A stretch of 37,200 bases of DNA, from the NCBI GenBank assembly GCA_947177215.1, contig CAMWTV010000003.1:1-37200 (forward strand), written 5' to 3'. The position numbers and the translations under genes are program-made. The first letter of the stretch is position 1. Every line of letters begins with the position of its first letter. Below are positions 34,608-37,200 of the stretch, in pieces. This DNA is from an uncultured Muribaculaceae bacterium (lineage in GTDB: Bacteria; Bacteroidota; Bacteroidia; Bacteroidales; Muribaculaceae). The notes beneath the pieces are model-generated. The model searched no databases, was not told where the DNA came from, and saw only the letters and a program-made list of their open reading frames with translations.

Positions 34608-36725
34608 ATGAAACCTATCGTTATGGGCATCTGCATGGCCGCCGCGGCAACAGCACTGTCGCTGTCATCATGCGGCAACAAAAAAGCCCACGAGAACCCG
34701 TTTCTCAAACCGTATGAAACCATCTATGAGATTCCTCCCTTCGAGGATATCCTGATCGAAGACTACATTCCGGCTTTCGACGCAGGCATCGCCGAAGCAA
34801 AGGCCTCGATCGACTCAATCGTGAACAACCCCGAGGCGCCCACATTCGCCAACACCATTCTGCCGCTCGACAATCTCAGCCCCACGCTTGAGCGCGTAAT
34901 GGGAGTGCTCATGTCGCTCACAGAGGCACACTCCTCGGCCGAGCTGACCGAAGTGTCGGAAAACCTCCTGCCCCGTTACACAGCCTTCAACGACGAGCTG
35001 ATGATGAACCAGGGCCTCTTCAACCGCGTGAAAGCGCTTTACGACAGCCGCGATTCGCTCGGACTTGCACACGACGAGACACGTGCCCTTGAAGAGACCT
35101 ACCGCCAGTTCGCCCGCAACGGCGCCCTTCTCACTCCCGAGAAACAGGAACAGCTCAAAGCCGTCAACAGTCGTCTGACCGACCTCTATCTGAAGTTCAA
35201 CAAAAACCTTCTCGCCTCAAACAACGCCTTTGAAATCGTTGTGGAAAACGAGGCCGACCTCGCAGGCATCCCCGCCTCGACAGTGGCCAACGCCGCCGAA
35301 GAAGCCAAATCGCGCGGCAAAGAGGGCAAGTGGGTGTTCACCCTCCACGCACCCTCGCGCCTGCCGGTTCTCCAGTATGCCGACAACCGCGACCTGCGCG
35401 AACAGATGTGGAAAGGCTACACCTCGAACGCACAGACCGGCGATAACGACAACCGCCCCGTAATTGCCGACATCGTCAAGACTCGCGCCGAGAAAGCCGC
35501 CATCATGGGTTATCCCGATTTCGCCTCTTACATGACCGCCGATGTCATGGCCAAGACTCCCCAGGCCGCCGAAGAGCTCCTCATGAGCATCTGGAAACCC
35601 GCCAAGGCCAAAGTGGCCATGGAAGTGGCCGAAATGCAGGCCCTCTCCGACAAGCTCGGCAACGACTTCAAGATAGCCCCCTGGGACTATTATTATTTCG
35701 CCGAGAAAGTGCGTCAGGACAAATATGCCCTCGATGAAAACGAGATCCGTCCCTACTTCGCCGTCGACTCGGTTACGAAAGGGATCTTCTCGATGGCCGA
35801 GAAACTTTACGGCATAACCTTCGAGCCGATAGCCGACGCGCCCAAATATCACCCCGACGTAAAAGTCTACGACGTGAAAGACTCGGAAGGCAAGCACCTC
35901 GCCGTGTTCATGACCGACTATTTCACACGCGCGTCAAAACGTCAGGGCGCATGGATGGAAGAGCTCAAGACATCATGGATCAACCCCGACGGCACAGCCG
36001 ACCGTCCCATCGTCTACAACGTAGGCAACTTCTCGAAACCCACAGCCGACGCACCCTCGCTGCTCACCATCGACGAGGTGCAGACCATGTTCCATGAATT
36101 CGGCCATGGCCTCCACGGCATGCTCTCTCGCGCACGCCTCAAAAGCCAGAGCGGCACTTCGGTCGACCGCGATTTCGTTGAGTTCCCCTCGCAGTTCCAC
36201 GAACACTGGGCCTTCCAGCCCGAGCTGCTCAAGGAGTATGCCCACCACTATCAGACAGGCGAGCTCATCCCCGACTCGCTGGTGCAGAAAATCAACGCTG
36301 CCTCTAAACACAACATGGGCTTCATGACAGCCGAACTCGTAGGCGCTGCCCTGCTCGACCTCAACTGGGGTCACCTCAACCCCGAAGGCGACATCGACGT
36401 GATGGCATTCGAGAACTCCGTTGCCGAGAAACTCGGCATGCCCGAACAGCTCACCTTCCGCTATCGCTCGCCCTACTTCAAACATATCTTCGGCGACGAA
36501 GGCTATGCTTCGGGCTACTACACCTACCTCTGGGCCGAAGTGCTCGATGCCGACGGCTTCGAGATGTTCGCCGAAAAGGGTGTGTTCGATCCCGAATGTG
36601 CAGCCCGCATGAAAACCGTGCTTGAAAGCGGTTCGTCGGAAGATCCCATGGTTCTTTACGAGAACTTCCGCGGACACCGCCCTGAGGCAGCCGCCCTGCT
36701 CCGTCAGCGCGGCCTGACCGACTGA
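34608..36725 (+). CDS. dcp: M3-family metallopeptidase lipoprotein (peptidyl-dipeptidase Dcp-like)
   Basis: 705 residues. The lipobox LSLSSC gives lipid cysteine C22, followed by GNKK, so probably periplasm-facing. The helical M3 domain has the zinc site H496-E497-F498-G499-H500 in FHEFGHGLHG and the third ligand E525 in DFVEFPSQ. Length and the C-terminal FRGHRPEAAALLRQRGL match Dcp rather than thimet oligopeptidase or PepF. Dcp removes C-terminal dipeptides from short peptides. It is monocistronic. Upstream, TAACTTTA at 34566-34573 resembles a -7 box. A perfect hairpin terminator follows. Confidence 0.93.
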   Translation: MKPIVMGICMAAAATALSLSSCGNKKAHENPFLKPYETIYEIPPFEDILIEDYIPAFDAGIAEAKASIDSIVNNPEAPTFANTILPLDNLSPTLERVMGVLMSLTEAHSSAELTEVSENLLPRYTAFNDELMMNQGLFNRVKALYDSRDSLGLAHDETRALEETYRQFARNGALLTPEKQEQLKAVNSRLTDLYLKFNKNLLASNNAFEIVVENEADLAGIPASTVANAAEEAKSRGKEGKWVFTLHAPSRLPVLQYADNRDLREQMWKGYTSNAQTGDNDNRPVIADIVKTRAEKAAIMGYPDFASYMTADVMAKTPQAAEELLMSIWKPAKAKVAMEVAEMQALSDKLGNDFKIAPWDYYYFAEKVRQDKYALDENEIRPYFAVDSVTKGIFSMAEKLYGITFEPIADAPKYHPDVKVYDVKDSEGKHLAVFMTDYFTRASKRQGAWMEELKTSWINPDGTADRPIVYNVGNFSKPTADAPSLLTIDEVQTMFHEFGHGLHGMLSRARLKSQSGTSVDRDFVEFPSQFHEHWAFQPELLKEYAHHYQTGELIPDSLVQKINAASKHNMGFMTAELVGAALLDLNWGHLNPEGDIDVMAFENSVAEKLGMPEQLTFRYRSPYFKHIFGDEGYASGYYTYLWAEVLDADGFEMFAEKGVFDPECAARMKTVLESGSSEDPMVLYENFRGHRPEAAALLRQRGLTD

Positions 36726-36743
36726 TCCATTCGCAAAAACATC

Positions 36744-36784
36744 AAGCCCCGCGTCATCGCATTCACCCGACTGACGCGGGGCTT
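36744..36784 (+). terminator. Intrinsic terminator of the M3 peptidase gene
   Basis: AAGCCCCGCGTCA (36744-36756) and TGACGCGGGGCTT (36772-36784) are perfect 13-base complements, followed by a short T run. Confidence 0.85.
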
Positions 36785-36857
36785 TTCATGGCCATGAGTC
36801 TATGATCGCCGACGGCATCGCACAATCGCAACGACACCAACGACACCAAAGGTTTAT

Positions 36858-36888
36858 TTTGATTATTGCCGGAAATTTATTAATTTTG
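36858..36888 (+). promoter_or_regulatory. Consensus promoter before the right-edge gene
   Basis: TTTG at 36858-36861, exactly 19 bases, TAATTTTG at 36881-36888. A tandem 9-base repeat (AACGACACC, twice, 36830-36847) lies just upstream. Confidence 0.75.
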
Positions 36889-37115
36889 CAATGAATTTCA
36901 CACATTCAATTGGTCAAGAGCTTGGCTTTCTTCATCTGAGAGGGATTTCAAGAGGGTGTTTAAAGTGTCTGACCACACTGACAGCCATAAGAGCATGGCG
37001 CAGAGGCCGCCTTGCCTGACAAATGCCTTGAAGAGACCGGAAACCTGCCGCTCTCACGGAAGCGGGCCACCCCCGCCGACCTGACATTACTTTTCTACCA
37101 CTTCATCATTTTCGC
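36889..37115 (+). promoter_or_regulatory. Long structured leader of the right-edge regulator gene
   Basis: About 225 bases separate the promoter from the ATG at 37116. Local pairings include TGAAT/ATTCA at the 5' end, AGTGT/ACACT near 36967-36982, and GCGGG (37062-37066) with CCCGC (37072-37076). No known riboswitch core was recognised. A 42-codon frame from 36891 begins at or before the expected transcript start, so it is unlikely to be translated. The rest of 36726-37115 shows nothing beyond the terminator and promoter listed. Confidence 0.4.
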
Positions 37116-37200
37116 ATGACTATCATGGATCAAAAGCCTGTTATCACACGAGCCGAAGAATGTGGCATTAAGGTTCACATAGGCTCATTAATCGAAAACG
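37116..37200 (+). CDS. Start of a probable helix-turn-helix regulator, cut by the right edge
   Basis: Twenty-eight codons are visible: MTIMDQKPVITRAEECGIKV then HIGSLIEN. An in-frame ATG at 37125 is an alternative start. The HIGSLIEN element resembles the N-terminus of Bacteroidales XRE-like DNA-binding proteins that continue with an SVTWFA-type helix. Only the first residues are available, so the call is tentative. Confidence 0.4.
   Translation, partial: MTIMDQKPVITRAEECGIKVHIGSLIEN

Noticed and set aside
36891-37019. 42-codon frame in the right-edge leader
   Set aside because: Its ATG is two bases after the -7 box, before or at the expected transcript start, and it has no ribosome site.

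Overview
The window looks like chromosomal DNA from a Bacteroidales gut bacterium, most plausibly Muribaculaceae-like. That placement is inference from gene content, moderately high GC and abundant lipoproteins. Many starts are preceded by the Bacteroidetes sigma promoter (-33 TTTG or TTG, about 19-21 bases, -7 TAnnTTTG) rather than by -35/-10 boxes or strong Shine-Dalgarno sites. No tRNA, rRNA, insertion sequence, prophage or CRISPR array was found.

Layout. 1-3092 (-): most of a TamB-like envelope protein, cut by the left edge. 3258-6280 (+): small outer-membrane barrel, ferritin, a periplasmic protein with a cysteine-poor thioredoxin-like end, and thiol peroxidase, an iron-storage/peroxide-defence stretch. 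6407-7963 (-): split ThrE-type exporter plus a small membrane protein. 8131-11050 (+): tandem-META lipoprotein and a GH127 beta-L-arabinofuranosidase. 11158-15762 (-): malate dehydrogenase, a thioredoxin lipoprotein, a TonB-dependent receptor and a DUF362 lipoprotein.

16024-22406 (+) is a compact four-gene unit: porin, imelysin lipoprotein, di-heme oxidoreductase lipoprotein and fused ResB-CcsA heme exporter/cytochrome c synthase. The last three overlap at stop/start codons. Only the two middle lipoproteins carry acidic residues right after the lipid cysteine, as in Bacteroidetes surface-export signals, so the unit may be a surface iron-redox and uptake system.

22570-25503 (+): patatin-barrel protein (PlpD/type Vd-like) and a DUF805 membrane protein. 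25598-27274 (-): AMP-forming acyl-CoA ligase. 27777-31459 (-): rfbB-rfbA-ketoisomerase-aminotransferase, a complete route to a dTDP-3-amino-3,6-dideoxyhexose. 31754-34468 (+): two rhomboid proteases and an endonuclease/exonuclease/phosphatase-fold enzyme. 34608-36725 (+): M3 metallopeptidase lipoprotein. The right edge has a strong promoter, a 227-base leader and the first codons of a probable HTH regulator.

The most novel-looking element is the gene-free stretch 27275-27776. On the minus strand it has a consensus promoter, about 265 bases with nested and pseudoknot-type pairings, and a hairpin followed by seven U. The next gene has its own promoter. This looks like an independent structured small RNA that I could not assign to a known family.
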